From: DASTFP01 sp963744345
Lineage (GTDB): Bacteria > Verrucomicrobiota > Verrucomicrobiia > Chthoniobacterales > Terrimicrobiaceae
NCBI GenBank assembly: GCA_963744345.1
Contig: CAVUTD010000017.1
Location: 349,613 to 413,612, forward strand
DNA: 64,000 bases
Direction of reading: 5' to 3'
Under the pieces are notes generated by a model. The model searched no databases and was not told the DNA's origin. It was given only the letters and a program-made list of their open reading frames with translations. Both the position numbers and the translations under genes were made by a program. Shown one piece after another: positions 46,927 to 56,122 of this stretch; position 1 is the first letter of the stretch, and each line of letters starts with the position of its first letter.

Positions 46927-47444
46927 GTTTTGTCCTTACGAATGTCTGACAGGGATTTGCTCTTCGCACGTTTTTTCTCACACAAATCCCAGTATGATAT
47001 GTCTAAAGATGCCCGAATATGCCTTCGGAGCCGTCGGTTCCTACTGGGCGCTAAGTGCTTGATTTGCCAGGGTATTACCGGGCATCATAGGGCAAAAGCG
47101 GACAATGCGTCACAATAACCGCTCTTATTGTGCGCAAAGTACTTAAAGCACAGGACTAAGCACTATTGTCGGAAGCTGCGATTCCGGTCCGAGAAAGTCA
47201 ACCCGGCAGTCCGCGAATTACGTCCTCGCAGATAACCGCTTGCAGGAACCTCTGATCATAGAAGAGGCACGAGAGCATTCAGTCTTCCACGGGGCGGGAA
47301 CAAGCCGCTCCTAGATTCTTATTCTTCCGGTCTGTCGATGGTGCGGCTGCGCAATCTGCGCTCTGCCTGCCCATCGTTGATTTAGCCCGCCAGAAACTCG
47401 CTGCGCTGCCTGTATCGCGAGCTGCTTCCAGGCTGTGACGCGAT
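46927..47444. other. Intergenic region upstream of the integrase with inverted repeat 47111-47132
   Basis: CACAATAA (47111-47118) and TTATTGTG (47125-47132) form an inverted repeat with a 6-bp loop, flanked by GCGT and CGC. It may be an operator or part of the attachment region. No gene is recognisable in the rest. Confidence 0.45.
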
Positions 47445-47855
47445 TTAAAAGGACGGCGCTTGTCCTTTCCAACACATCCAACCCGGCGCGACTATCTCCC
47501 TCAGGCACGCTTTGTCCGAAGCATGTACGATGCAGGACTTACGGCCTCGGGAACATGCTCCGTAGGCTCTTTTGGCGGTGAGGTGCTCGGCTGCAACAAC
47601 GACGTGATCCGCAGTTCACCCTTGGGCCTTGTGCGATGTGACGAGGTAGCCGTGGCACCACTGCCGAAAATCTGCTGGAACACACAAGCCCTCCTTAGCG
47701 TGAAGTGCGCCGTCCGGCGCGATGCTGGAAACGGTTAATACCCGTCCATTAGTGAGATCAAGCCGCTTCTCATTGGCGCGGATGAGTATCTTGTCACCTG
47801 GACTGACTTCGATCTGCCGCGGGCGAGCGACATCGAAGGAATCAGGTCCGCGCAA
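47445..47855 (-). pseudogene. MobF/TrwC-type relaxase-helicase, C-terminal remnant with nonsense codon
   Basis: FDVARPRQIEVSPGDKILIR, ANEKRLDLTNGRVLTVSSI and GYLVTSHKAQG match the second helicase domain of TrwC-like conjugative relaxases. A TGA at 47616-47618 stands where an Arg codon (CGA) is expected. The frame continues TADHVVVAAEHLTAKRAYGA and CSRGRKSCIVHASDKACLRE. The N-terminal relaxase is missing, cut at the direct repeats at 47851. Confidence 0.65.
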
Positions 47856-48056
47856 ATCGGGGCGACAGGATCATCCCGCCTAGCGGTGGGCTCTGCAAAT
47901 TTGGGCTTCGCCCTCACATTGCGCTTCCGCGCGGGCAGTCGAACCAAGGTTCTCATCCTGTCGCAAAATCGGGGCGACAGGATTATCCCGCCTAGCGGCG
48001 GGCTCTGCAAATTTGGGCTTCGCCCTCACATTACGCTTGCGCGCGGGCAGTCGAAC
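47851..48056. repeat. Direct repeat, two copies of about 94 bp at 111-bp spacing
   Basis: 47851-47944 and 47962-48056 share CGCAAATCGGGGCGACAGG, CCCGCCTAGCGG and CGCGCGGGCAGTCGAAC with a few differences. The units end in a T-loop-like GCAGTCGAAC. Nearby, GAGACTCACA is itself repeated (48098-48116). Possibly derived from an attachment site or a scattered intergenic repeat. Confidence 0.7.
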
Positions 48057-48254
48057 TCGAAGCCCGCGCCTCATAATCAGGGGCTTGCAACGCGAGACTC
48101 ACAAAGAGACTCACATAGCTCAAAGATCGTCGATTCCGACTTGCAGCGGGTCATTAACGCATGGCGCGATCTGCCGGCAAACCTCAAGGCGGCTATACTC
48201 GCCATCGCTGGCTCGGGTTGAAATCAGACTGCGCTCTTCCTTATACAAAGTTAG

Positions 48255-48593
48255 CTACGCGCCGATGATTTCGTTCAATCCCTCAATCACTTGCTCCAGC
48301 TCCTCAACCGAAATGCGCCCGAGCTTCTTGCCGAGCCGCTTCACCGAAAGTGTCCTAATCTGGCTGATTTTCACCCATGAACGCTTAGGCAGGTTCGCCC
48401 CGGCCAATTCCAGCGTCAGCGGAAAGCCAGCTCGCGGTTCCTGGCTCGTGAGAGCGCAGGCAATCACCGTCCCGGACCGCTCGTTAAAAACATCCTGGCT
48501 CAGCACGAGGACCGGACGCCGGCCGGATTGCTCGTGACCTTGGGTCGGATCAAGCTCGGCCCAGACGACATCGCCCCTCAATATTCTGGCCAT
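48255..48593 (-). CDS. Type II toxin, PemK/MazF family endoribonuclease
   Basis: 112 residues. RGDVVWAELDPTQGHEQSGR then RPVLVLSQD is the MazF signature with the catalytic Arg, and TVIACALTSQEP follows. It would cleave mRNA at short motifs. Its start lies 16 bases inside the upstream antitoxin gene, typical of a coupled pair. Confidence 0.9.
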   Translation of the reverse strand: MARILRGDVVWAELDPTQGHEQSGRRPVLVLSQDVFNERSGTVIACALTSQEPRAGFPLTLELAGANLPKRSWVKISQIRTLSVKRLGKKLGRISVEELEQVIEGLNEIIGA

Positions 48594-48820
48594 TCTGAGG
48601 CGTCTTTCCGGATGCCTTCCTCCGCCAGTTGCTGCTCTTCAGCCGGAAGGAGCTTCGCGCATTCCCGGGCAAGGCGGCCACGTTCCATGCGGGCCAGCTT
48701 CTCGGCGACAGCCTTCTGAATCGCTTCGCTGCGGCTGCGAAAGACCTCGCGCGCGACAAGGCTGTCCACCCGCCGAAGCAACCGGTCATCAATGGAAACT
48801 GCGACTTTTGCAACACTCAT
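48578..48820 (-). CDS. Ribbon-helix-helix antitoxin of the MazF-type pair
   Basis: 80 residues. VAVSIDDRLLRRVDSLVARE, then FRSRSEAIQKAVAEKL is a ribbon-helix-helix DNA-binding domain. The acidic C-terminal tail (EEQQLAEEGIRKDASEWPEY) would wrap the toxin. It precedes the toxin gene and probably autoregulates the operon. Confidence 0.88.
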   Translation of the reverse strand: MSVAKVAVSIDDRLLRRVDSLVAREVFRSRSEAIQKAVAEKLARMERGRLARECAKLLPAEEQQLAEEGIRKDASEWPEY

Positions 48821-48866
48821 TGTTGTAGTAGTACCATCAGTATGACTAACGTCAAGGAGACTTTAG

Positions 48867-49454
48867 TCAGCCACAGGTCCCGCAGCTGATGCCTCGGACG
48901 GTTTCAGGAATCGTGGCGAGGTCGCTCGAGCTCGGCAGCCACTTCGCGAGAATTTTCTGAGCGCGTGGGAGCTCTAGGATCTCGTCTTGCGCGAGATCAG
49001 CTTTCGTTGAGGCGCGCAAATCGCCGATTAAATCTGGAGACGGGTTAGAGATTTGCCAAAAGTTTAGCGCCTCTCGCTTCGCGATCTCCTCCCATTGCCT
49101 AGAATTGGTATCCAACCCTTTTAAAAGCAGGGCCAAGTGAGAAACGCCTTCCGTTATGACAGGCACGACCTTTTGCACTGTTTGGTAGACTTCTAGCAAC
49201 GAAGTTTGGTCTACCGGTCTGTATTCCTTAATGGTTGAGTCGTATTCTACCTCAAGATGAGCGGAACGCACCAACTGGAAACCCTGTTGATTGCTGGTTT
49301 GGTTGAAGCGATCAATCAGCGTCTGGTCAGTCCATGGAGGCACAAGCAGGTGATAGATCGCGACGAATTGCCTATACTGCAGATCGAGGTAGTTGAATAA
49401 GGCGCGAAACCGTTCGGCCCTTTCCACCGGTCGAAGGGAAAAAATGTTTTTCAT
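48867..49454 (-). CDS. Hypothetical helical protein
   Basis: About 195 residues from Met at 49454 (MKNIFSLRPVERAERFRALF), with helices such as LLEVYQTVQKVVPVITEGVS and a C-terminal ISCGTCG. No family recognised. The ATG has no strong ribosome binding site and the upstream bases belong to an integrase remnant on the other strand. Confidence 0.5.
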   Translation of the reverse strand: MKNIFSLRPVERAERFRALFNYLDLQYRQFVAIYHLLVPPWTDQTLIDRFNQTSNQQGFQLVRSAHLEVEYDSTIKEYRPVDQTSLLEVYQTVQKVVPVITEGVSHLALLLKGLDTNSRQWEEIAKREALNFWQISNPSPDLIGDLRASTKADLAQDEILELPRAQKILAKWLPSSSDLATIPETVRGISCGTCG

Positions 49455-49459
49455 GGTAG

Positions 49460-49792
49460 GTGCATCCTCGTGCCTTCGAAGCTGTGACCAAAAAGGGTAG
49501 GGCGGTCTCGGTTTCCAATGCATTCGTTGAGCTTTTGGCACAAGCGGGCCTGCGTGAACGCCACACCCACGAGGTTCGCGGCATCGGTCGGAACGCGAAA
49601 AGGTTGGCGGCAGCGCTCAGCTTTCATTCATTGCGCCACACTGCAGTCACGCTGTTAAAGGAAGCTGGGATTCCGCAAGCGGCTGTCCAGGAGTTGATCG
49701 GTCACGAGAGCGAACAAATAAGTGCGAACTACACCCACGTCGGCACTGAAGCCTTGCGCAAAGCTGCCGCGGCATTCCCAAAGCTTGCGTGA
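49460..49792 (+). pseudogene. Tyrosine recombinase, C-terminal catalytic fragment
   Basis: LSFHSLRHTAVTLLKEAGIP, then AAVQELIGHESEQISANYTH carries HxxR, the GH and the nucleophile Tyr of a phage-type integrase. The N-terminal arm and the first catalytic Arg are missing. It lies directly beside tRNA-derived sequence, as integrases often do beside their attachment sites. Confidence 0.7.
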
Positions 49793-49828
49793 CACGGCTC
49801 GAGGCAAGCTATAAATTCTAACATGTCT

Positions 49829-49853
49829 CGTGGTTCGAATCTCGCCGGCCCAA
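49829..49853 (+). other. tRNA 3'-end-like sequence, probable attachment-site remnant
   Basis: TGGTTCGAATCTCGCCGGCC then CA resembles a T-loop plus 3' acceptor strand of a tRNA, but the T-stem 5' arm does not pair and no complete tRNA is upstream. Given the integrase fragment 37 bases away, this is probably an att core copied from a tRNA gene. Confidence 0.45.
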
Positions 49854-49874
49854 CGCATAAGTCGAGTGCGTCGC

Positions 49875-49908
49875 GAAACCTCCGTTCTATCCGTTGAACT
49901 ACGGGGAC
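49875..49908 (-). pseudogene. 5' half of a tRNA-Arg(CCT)-like gene
   Basis: The minus strand reads GTCCCCGTAGTTCAACGGAT, then AGAACGGAGGTTTC. This is the acceptor, D-arm and 5' anticodon stem of bacterial tRNA-Arg(CCT) as I recall it. The gene is cut inside the anticodon loop, a common crossover point for tyrosine integrases, and the following bases are unrelated. Confidence 0.5.
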
Positions 49909-50056
49909 GCCTGATTATCAATAACTTATGGTTAAATAGCTTCTCTTGAAGGCCCTGAATGCTACCAAAAGTGCTACTTCGTCCTAAATCATCCAGGATC
50001 GTTCAGCGGGGTTCAAGTAACCGAAAGATGCGCTCAATGCAATAGCTGAAACGTCT

Positions 50057-50473
50057 TTAGATTCTGGTTGCCTGTTGGGCACCCGTCCAAACGTGTACCC
50101 ACCCGTTGCAGAAGAAGTCGCCCAATGGCACTTCGACCGACGGATGCTCTTCGCCATCCCAGAAAATTCGGATGACCAACCTACGCCATTTGTCGGGATG
50201 TATCGTCATCCACATGTGTTGAATCGCACCAGGCCCTTGAATCTCCGCCAAAGTCGCCATGCCGTGCACGGGAATGTCGATGCTCGGCGACACCTTCCAT
50301 CCCTGGCCTAGTTCCCGCGAGGGAACTGCGCCTGTCCGCTCCGTCGCCCTTCCGCCTCTGCCTTGGCTCCCGTCGAAATTTTCGGCACTGATCGATCGTG
50401 TCTGCGCTGTGGAGAGGAGGGACAAATTTCCTAGCGACGTCCCAAGTCCGTTGAATGTTGTTTCAATAGTCAT
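50057..50473 (-). pseudogene. GH172/DUF2961 family protein, N-terminal fragment
   Basis: From Met at 50473: NFDGSQGRGGRATERTGAVP, then ELGQGWKVSPSIDIPVHG and QGPGAIQHMWMTIH, WDGEEHPSVEVPLGDFF. This is the start of DUF2961 glycoside hydrolases (GH172, fructan or arabinan related). After GDFFCNGW the family sequence stops and the frame ends. It follows the two sugar permease genes by four bases, so it belonged to the same sugar-uptake operon. Confidence 0.65.
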
Positions 50474-50477
50474 TGAT

Positions 50478-51308
50478 TCACTTAATGCCGGAAGTCTTGA
50501 TTGATTCGACCAACTGGCGTTGGAACACGAAGAAGAGTACAAGCGTTGGCACCGCGACCACCACCGATGCAGCCATAATATAGTTCCAGGCGGCGGAATA
50601 TTGATTTTGGAAACTTGCTATCGCAGGTTGTACGAGCCAGAGGTTTTGATTGGTCGTGATTGTTAACGGCCAGAGAAACGCGTTCCAGTTAACTAGAAAT
50701 AAGAACACCGCCAAGGCCGATAAGATCGGCCGGCTGAGCGGAAGCATAATGTTCCAGTAAATGCCCCAGTAGCTTGCCCCATCCATAATCGCCGCTTCTT
50801 GCAAATCGATCGGGATTCCAAGGTAAAACTGGCGCAGCAGAAATATCCCAAACGCGTTGAACGTAACCGGGATAATCAACCCTGCATAGGTGTTCACCAT
50901 ACCCATTTTCTGCACCAGGATGAACAGCGGGACGATGATCACCTGTAACGAAACCAGAAACGTCGAAAAGATTGTCAGAAATATCGTCTCGCGACCTGGA
51001 AATCGAAGGCGGGCAAAAGCAAAACCAGCCATCGAATGGAACAGGAGCGCAATTACAGTGATCGTTCCCGCCACGAAGAAAGTATTCAGAATATAGCGAA
51101 TAAACGGCAATTGTGTGAACACATACCGGAAGTTTTCGAGGGTCGGATGCTGCGGTATCAGGCTGGAGTTGAAGATTTCAGCCGGCTCCTTGAGCGAAGC
51201 CGAGACCATCCAAACCAATGGCGATGCGGTTATAATCGCGAATGTTGCGGTTGCGAAAATCAACATCCATCGACTCACCCGAAGGACTGACACATTTTGC
51301 CCGTTCAT
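50478..51308 (-). CDS. Carbohydrate ABC transporter permease, MalG type
   Basis: 276 residues with six membrane helices and the EAA loop EAAIMDGASYWGIYWNIMLP that docks the ATPase. LKEPAEIFNSSLIPQHPTLE is the usual periplasmic lead-in. Follows the MalF-type permease by five bases in one operon with the binding proteins upstream. The ATPase gene is not in the window, and many such systems use a shared MsmK-type ATPase. Confidence 0.9.
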   Translation of the reverse strand: MNGQNVSVLRVSRWMLIFATATFAIITASPLVWMVSASLKEPAEIFNSSLIPQHPTLENFRYVFTQLPFIRYILNTFFVAGTITVIALLFHSMAGFAFARLRFPGRETIFLTIFSTFLVSLQVIIVPLFILVQKMGMVNTYAGLIIPVTFNAFGIFLLRQFYLGIPIDLQEAAIMDGASYWGIYWNIMLPLSRPILSALAVFLFLVNWNAFLWPLTITTNQNLWLVQPAIASFQNQYSAAWNYIMAASVVVAVPTLVLFFVFQRQLVESIKTSGIK

Positions 51309-51313
51309 GCCTG

Positions 51314-52330
51314 TTACTGCAGATGGAACCGTCCTCCGCGCGTCAGCCCAAACAGCACAACGGTCATCGCCAGAAGAACCACAACGAGAACCGACGCCAT
51401 GGCAGCGGCGTAGCCGTAGTGATTGAATTTAAACGCCTGCTCATAGATGTAAAAAACCACGAGCGACGTCGAATTTGCCGGTCCCCCATTTGTCATGACA
51501 TAGATGAGATCGAATGCCTGAGAACCCGAAACCGCGGACACCGTCGAGACAAGGAGGACGAAGAAACTGGTCGGCCGCAACAGAGGCAGCGTAATCTGTG
51601 TGAACATCTTCCAGGAGTTTGCTCCCTCGATTCTCGCCGCCTCGTAATATTCTCGAGGGATATCCTGTAATCCCGAAAGGAAAATGATCATGTAGTAACC
51701 CATCAAAAACCAGATCGTCACCACCAGAATTGCGCCGAGCGCAAGGTTCGGATCCCCGAGCCAGGAGCGACCCTGGAGACCGACAAGTTCGAGCATCCGA
51801 TTGATGAAGCCGACTTTGTCGATCAGCATCACCTTCCAGATCAATGCAACGACAACCAGGCTCACAACGTACGGCATGAAAAATAAAGTCCGCCAAAGTC
51901 CGACCAACGGGATCCTTTGCCGCACAAGCAGCGCAAGTCCCAGGCCGCTGACGTAGAGCCCGGGAACAAGGCAGAGCACATAGACAATCGTTACGCCCAG
52001 ACTCTTCATAAACAGCGGATCTCGCAGCATCCGATTGTAATTAGCCAGGCCGACGAACTTGTATCCGCCGAACCCATCCACGCTGAAAAATCCGAGACTC
52101 AACGCGAGCACTATTGGAATCGCTACGAAGACGAGCAATCCGATGCAGTCGGGAAAAATAAACAACCACGCCGCGAGCGTCTCCTTGCGTGAGCGTGTCC
52201 AGAAAACGCGGCCAACCCGTTGTCGGCGTTTTCTCTCGGGTTCTCGATTGTCCCCTGGCCGCGGAGTCATGCGTCCGAGGTCCTCGAGAGACAATCGAGT
52301 CCGGTCATCCATGCAATTAACACCGAACAA
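51314..52330 (-). CDS. Carbohydrate ABC transporter permease, MalF/UgpA type
   Basis: 338 residues with a basic N-terminal tail, six membrane helices and the EAA loop EAARIEGANSWKMFTQITLP. Met7 (52312) is an alternative start. First permease of the operon. A truncated duplicate of its first 80 codons lies at 55775-56020, a by-product of the binding-protein duplications. Confidence 0.9.
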   Translation of the reverse strand: MFGVNCMDDRTRLSLEDLGRMTPRPGDNREPERKRRQRVGRVFWTRSRKETLAAWLFIFPDCIGLLVFVAIPIVLALSLGFFSVDGFGGYKFVGLANYNRMLRDPLFMKSLGVTIVYVLCLVPGLYVSGLGLALLVRQRIPLVGLWRTLFFMPYVVSLVVVALIWKVMLIDKVGFINRMLELVGLQGRSWLGDPNLALGAILVVTIWFLMGYYMIIFLSGLQDIPREYYEAARIEGANSWKMFTQITLPLLRPTSFFVLLVSTVSAVSGSQAFDLIYVMTNGGPANSTSLVVFYIYEQAFKFNHYGYAAAMASVLVVVLLAMTVVLFGLTRGGRFHLQ

Positions 52331-52432
52331 ACGTTCGAAGCGTCGATCGGTTCAGGGTATTTCCTCCAGATTACGAGGTCGCATCTGGAGGCACTAATCT
52401 CAGGATTCAATACAAACGTCGACAGGGATTCA

Positions 52433-53825
52433 TCAGAGCAATGGTGCTCCCGTGTATCCGGAGAGGAAGCTTTCGATTCGCTGGGATCCTTTCTCGGCGG
52501 CCTGCATAGGATCAGCTCCGCCCAGTTGGCAAGCCTGGATAGTATCCGAGACCGCCTTATAGACCTCCGGTGGAACCCGAGGCTCACTTCTACCGGTCTG
52601 GAGTGTCAAGTCCTTAAATAACTTCATCGGGGCGCTGCTGTACCCTCCTTCGGTGGTCGCTTTTTCCAAAGCCGATTTTCGCGGCGAAACGCCAAGGTTC
52701 GCCTTGGTACACCAGTCAACGACTCTTTGAATGGAATCGTCCTGCATGGAACCCACTGCCCAAACACAGAACTTTGCCGCTTCCTCGGGATTTTTGCCCT
52801 TCGCATTGGCGACGAAGGCCCATCCACCGAAAACCGTTCTTTGCTGGCCGTTGGGAGGTAAGGGATAGGGGAAGACGCCATATTGGAAATCCTTAGCGTT
52901 GTCCCGCAAGGCGCTGACTCCCCAGATACCCAGATTTTGCATGGCACAGAAGCCTGAAGCCAAATTCGCTACGACGTCCCCGCCACCGCTACCCAGGACT
53001 TGCGCGGTGCGACCTTCTGCTGAATGGTGTCTTGCCAGAACTTCAGAGCCTGAACGGTGGCCGGCGATGCAAAGGCGCTGTGTTTTCCGTCTGGCGTAGC
53101 GATATCACCACCTCCTTGCCACATAAATGGGTACCAGGTGAACGTCTGGTAATAACCCGCTCCAGTTTCGAATAGACAGCCAAATCGGTCCCCTTTGGTC
53201 AGCTTGCGCGCGATTTCGAGGAACTGGTCCCAGGTTTTCGGGATATCGCTCTCCGAAAGTCCAGCCTCCTCGAATGCCTTGAGGCTGTAAAACATCGCCA
53301 GGGGTACAACGTCGTACGGGACTCCATAGATCTTTTCATCAACGATCCGGGTTTCCATCACGTTTGGAAAAAAGTCCTTTTTCGCGGCGTCCTCCATATA
53401 AGAAGTGAGGTCGACCAGAACGCCACCATTGTAGTAACGAAGAAAGTCCCCGGGGCTGATTATGAAAATATCCGGACCCTGACCCGAGGCGAAAGCGGTC
53501 TGTAGCTTGGATCCACCTATATAGTCCTGAACTGGGACAAACTGCAGCTCGACCTTGACATCGTGGGTCGCATTCCAACCCTTGACACAGTCTTCAAACC
53601 ATTTGCTTTGAGTACACCAACGTTCTGGCGGGAGCATAGCAACTGCCAGAATGAGAGTGTTTTTGTCGCGGCTGCTTTTCCAGTAAAAACAAACGGTGAG
53701 AACACTGATGATACCGCTGCAACTGCGGCAACCTTTCCTCCCCTTTTCAGAAGTTCTCTTCGGCTAATGCCGGCAACGGATTGAGGGTTACCTGAGCTCA
53801 TATTCTCGAATCTGTTTTCTACCAT
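52433..53825 (-). pseudogene. Extracellular sugar-binding protein, tandem copy 1 (frameshifted)
   Basis: The same protein as copies 2 and 3, in three frames: Tat signal (SRRELLKRGGKVAAVAAVSS), then from about 53637 WCTQSKWFEDCVKGWNATHD to GGDIATPDGKHSAF, then MASGFCAMQNLGIWGVSALR to the end. Breaks lie near 53610-53640 (loop after the YAPAR-equivalent) and near 52970-53000. Both breaks fall inside the short blocks that vary between copies. Its 3' side leads to the permease genes. The 5' side is fused to the downstream flank of copy 2 at about 53833. Confidence 0.8.
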
Positions 53826-53930
53826 AGTGGCTTTGAAGCGTCGATCGGTTCAGGGTATTTCCTCCAGATTACGAGGTCGCATCTGGAGGCACTAATCTCA
53901 GGATTCAATACAAACGTCGACAGGGATTCA

Positions 53931-55346
53931 TCAGAGCAATGGTGCTCCCGTGTATCCGGAGAGGAAGCTTTCGATTCGCTGGGATCCTTTCTCGGCGGCC
54001 TGCATAGGATCAGCTCCGCCCAGTTGGCAAGCCTGGATAGTATCCGAGACCGCCTTATAGACCTCCGGTGGAACCCGAGGCTCACTTCTACCGGTCTGGA
54101 GTGTCAAGTCCTTAAATAACTTCATCGGGGCGCTGCTGTACCCTCCTTCGGTGGTCGCTTTTTCCAAAGCCGATTTTCGCGGCGAAACCCAACTGGCCGC
54201 CTTGGTACACCAGTCAACGACTCTTTGAATGGAATCATCCTGCATGGAACCCACTGCCCAAACACAGAACTTTGCCGCTTCCTCGGGATTTTTGCCCTTG
54301 GCATTGGCGACGAAGGCCCATCCACCCAAAACCGTTCTTTGCTGGCCGTTGGGAGGTAAGGGATAGGGGAAGACGCCATATTGGAAATCCTTAGCGTTGT
54401 CCCGCAAGGCGCTGACTCCCCAGATACCCAGATTTTGCATGGCACAGAAGCCTGAAGCCAAATTCGCTACGACGTCCCAGCCACCGTTGCCGAGGACGTT
54501 GCGCGGTGCGACCTTCTGCTGAATGGTGTCTTGCCAGAACTTCAGAGCCTGAACGGTGGCCGGCGATGCAAAGGCGCTGTGTTTTCCGTCTGGCGTAGCG
54601 ATATCACCACTTCCTTGCCACATAAATGGGTACCAGGTGAACGTCTGGTAATAACCCGCTCCAGTTTCGAATAGACAGCCAAATCGGTCCCCTTTGGTCA
54701 GCTTGCGCGCGATTTCGAGGAACTGGTCCCAGGTTTTCGGGATATCGCTCTCCGAAAGTCCAGCCTCCTCGAATGCCTTGAGGCTGTAAAACATCGCCAG
54801 GGGTACAACGTCGAACGGGACTCCATAGATCTTTTCATCAACGATCCGGGTTTCCATCACGTTTGGAAAAAAGTCCTTTTTCGCGGCGTCCTCCATATAA
54901 GAAGTGAGGTCGACCAGAACGCCACCATTGTAGTAACGAAGAAAGTCCCCGGGGCTGATTATGAAAATATCCGGACCCTGACCCGAGGCGAAAGCGGTCT
55001 GTAGCTTGGATCCACCTAAATAGTCCTGAGCTGGGACAAAGTGCAGCTCGACCTTGACATCGTGGGTCGCATTCCAACCCTTGACACAGTCTTCAAACCA
55101 TTTGCTTTGAGTACTCAACGTTCTGGCGGGAGCATAGAACTGCCAGAATGAGAGTGTTTTTGTCGCGGCTGCCTTTCCAGTAAAAACAAACGGTGAGAAC
55201 ACTGATGATACCGCTGCAACTGCGGCAACCTTTCCTCCCCTTTTCAGAAGTTCTCTTCGGCTAATGCCGGCAACGGATTGAGGGTTACCTGAGCTCATAT
55301 TCTCGAATCTGTTTTCTACTATAGTGGCTTTGATGCGCGATGTCAT
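53931..55346 (-). CDS. Extracellular sugar-binding protein, tandem copy 2 (intact)
   Basis: 471 residues (or 455 from Met17, 55298). A twin-arginine signal (SRRELLKRGGKVAAVAAVSS) directs export by Tat, unusual for this class. Family 1 solute-binding protein features: KTLSFWQFYAPAR, FASGQGPDIFIISPGDF, KTWDQFLEIARKLT and GGWAFVANAKGKNPEEAAKF. It would deliver a sugar to the MalF/MalG pair. Compared with copy 3, differences cluster at residues 76-79, 102-110, 283-290, 306-314 and 384-386, the last being Ala-Ser-Trp. Confidence 0.9.
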   Translation of the reverse strand: MTSRIKATIVENRFENMSSGNPQSVAGISRRELLKRGGKVAAVAAVSSVFSPFVFTGKAAATKTLSFWQFYAPARTLSTQSKWFEDCVKGWNATHDVKVELHFVPAQDYLGGSKLQTAFASGQGPDIFIISPGDFLRYYNGGVLVDLTSYMEDAAKKDFFPNVMETRIVDEKIYGVPFDVVPLAMFYSLKAFEEAGLSESDIPKTWDQFLEIARKLTKGDRFGCLFETGAGYYQTFTWYPFMWQGSGDIATPDGKHSAFASPATVQALKFWQDTIQQKVAPRNVLGNGGWDVVANLASGFCAMQNLGIWGVSALRDNAKDFQYGVFPYPLPPNGQQRTVLGGWAFVANAKGKNPEEAAKFCVWAVGSMQDDSIQRVVDWCTKAASWVSPRKSALEKATTEGGYSSAPMKLFKDLTLQTGRSEPRVPPEVYKAVSDTIQACQLGGADPMQAAEKGSQRIESFLSGYTGAPLL

Positions 55347-55350
55347 GCTT

Positions 55351-55783
55351 TCACAGGATTGCCTTTAAACACTTGGTGGAGCGGAGCTTGGAAGGTGACC
55401 AGGCTCGAATCATTGGTTCGATCAATTGGTGCAGGAAGCCTTGCATTTCTTCCCCCTCAATAGCGAGATAGGCACGGCGCACGGCGTGGTCGCAGGCGAT
55501 GATGGCCGCGGGGCCGCCCATGACAATGCATCCCGTTTCGATCAGATAGGCGTAATCGGCGAGTTCGAGGGCGATGTTGGCGTTCTGCTCGACCAGCAAC
55601 ATGGAGACGCCTCCGTTACGATTGATGGTGCGCAGGATTCGGAAGATCTCTTGCACGACCAAAGGGGGCGAGACCGAACGATGGCTCGTCGAGCAGCAGG
55701 AGCTTCGGCCGCAGCATGGCGTCGCGCACACCGTTCCTGCAGCTGTGATCTCGATTCTGAGGTGGTCGGCAAGGTTAAAATCC
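55351..55783 (-). pseudogene. LivF-type ATPase fragment between binding-protein copies
   Basis: Carries LVVQEIFRILRTINRNGGVS, MLLVEQNANIALELADYAYL and GGPAAIIACDHAVRRAYL, the C-terminal part of a branched-chain amino acid ABC ATPase. It is a near-identical copy of 57884-58240, but with one extra A, one missing C and the LivH part (57612-57884) deleted, joining directly to the binding-protein leader. Confidence 0.65.
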
Positions 55784-56020
55784 CAGACTCAACGCAAGCA
55801 CCATTGGAATCGCTACGAAGACGAGCAATCCGATGCAGTCGGGAAAAATAAACAACCACGCCGCGAACGTCTCCTTGCGTGAGCGTGTCCAGAAAACGCG
55901 GCCAACCCGTTGTCGGCGTTTTCTCTCGGGTTCTCGATTGTCCCCTGGCCGCGGAGTCATGCGTCCGAGGTCGTCGAGAGACAATCGAGTCCGGTCATCC
56001 ATGCAATTAACACCGAACAA
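55775..56020 (-). pseudogene. MalF-type permease, 5' fragment (duplicate)
   Basis: The first 80 residues (MDDRTRLSLDDLGRMTPRPG, AWLFIFPDCIGLLVFVAIP) duplicate the start of the intact permease at 51314-52330, then stop at the LivF fragment. A relic of the tandem duplication that also copied the binding-protein gene. Confidence 0.8.
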
Positions 56021-56122
56021 ACGTTCGAAGCGTCGATCGGTTCAGGGTATTTCCTCCAGATTACGAGGTCGCATCTGGAGGCACTAATCTCAGGATTCAA
56101 TACAAACGTCGACAGGGATTCA

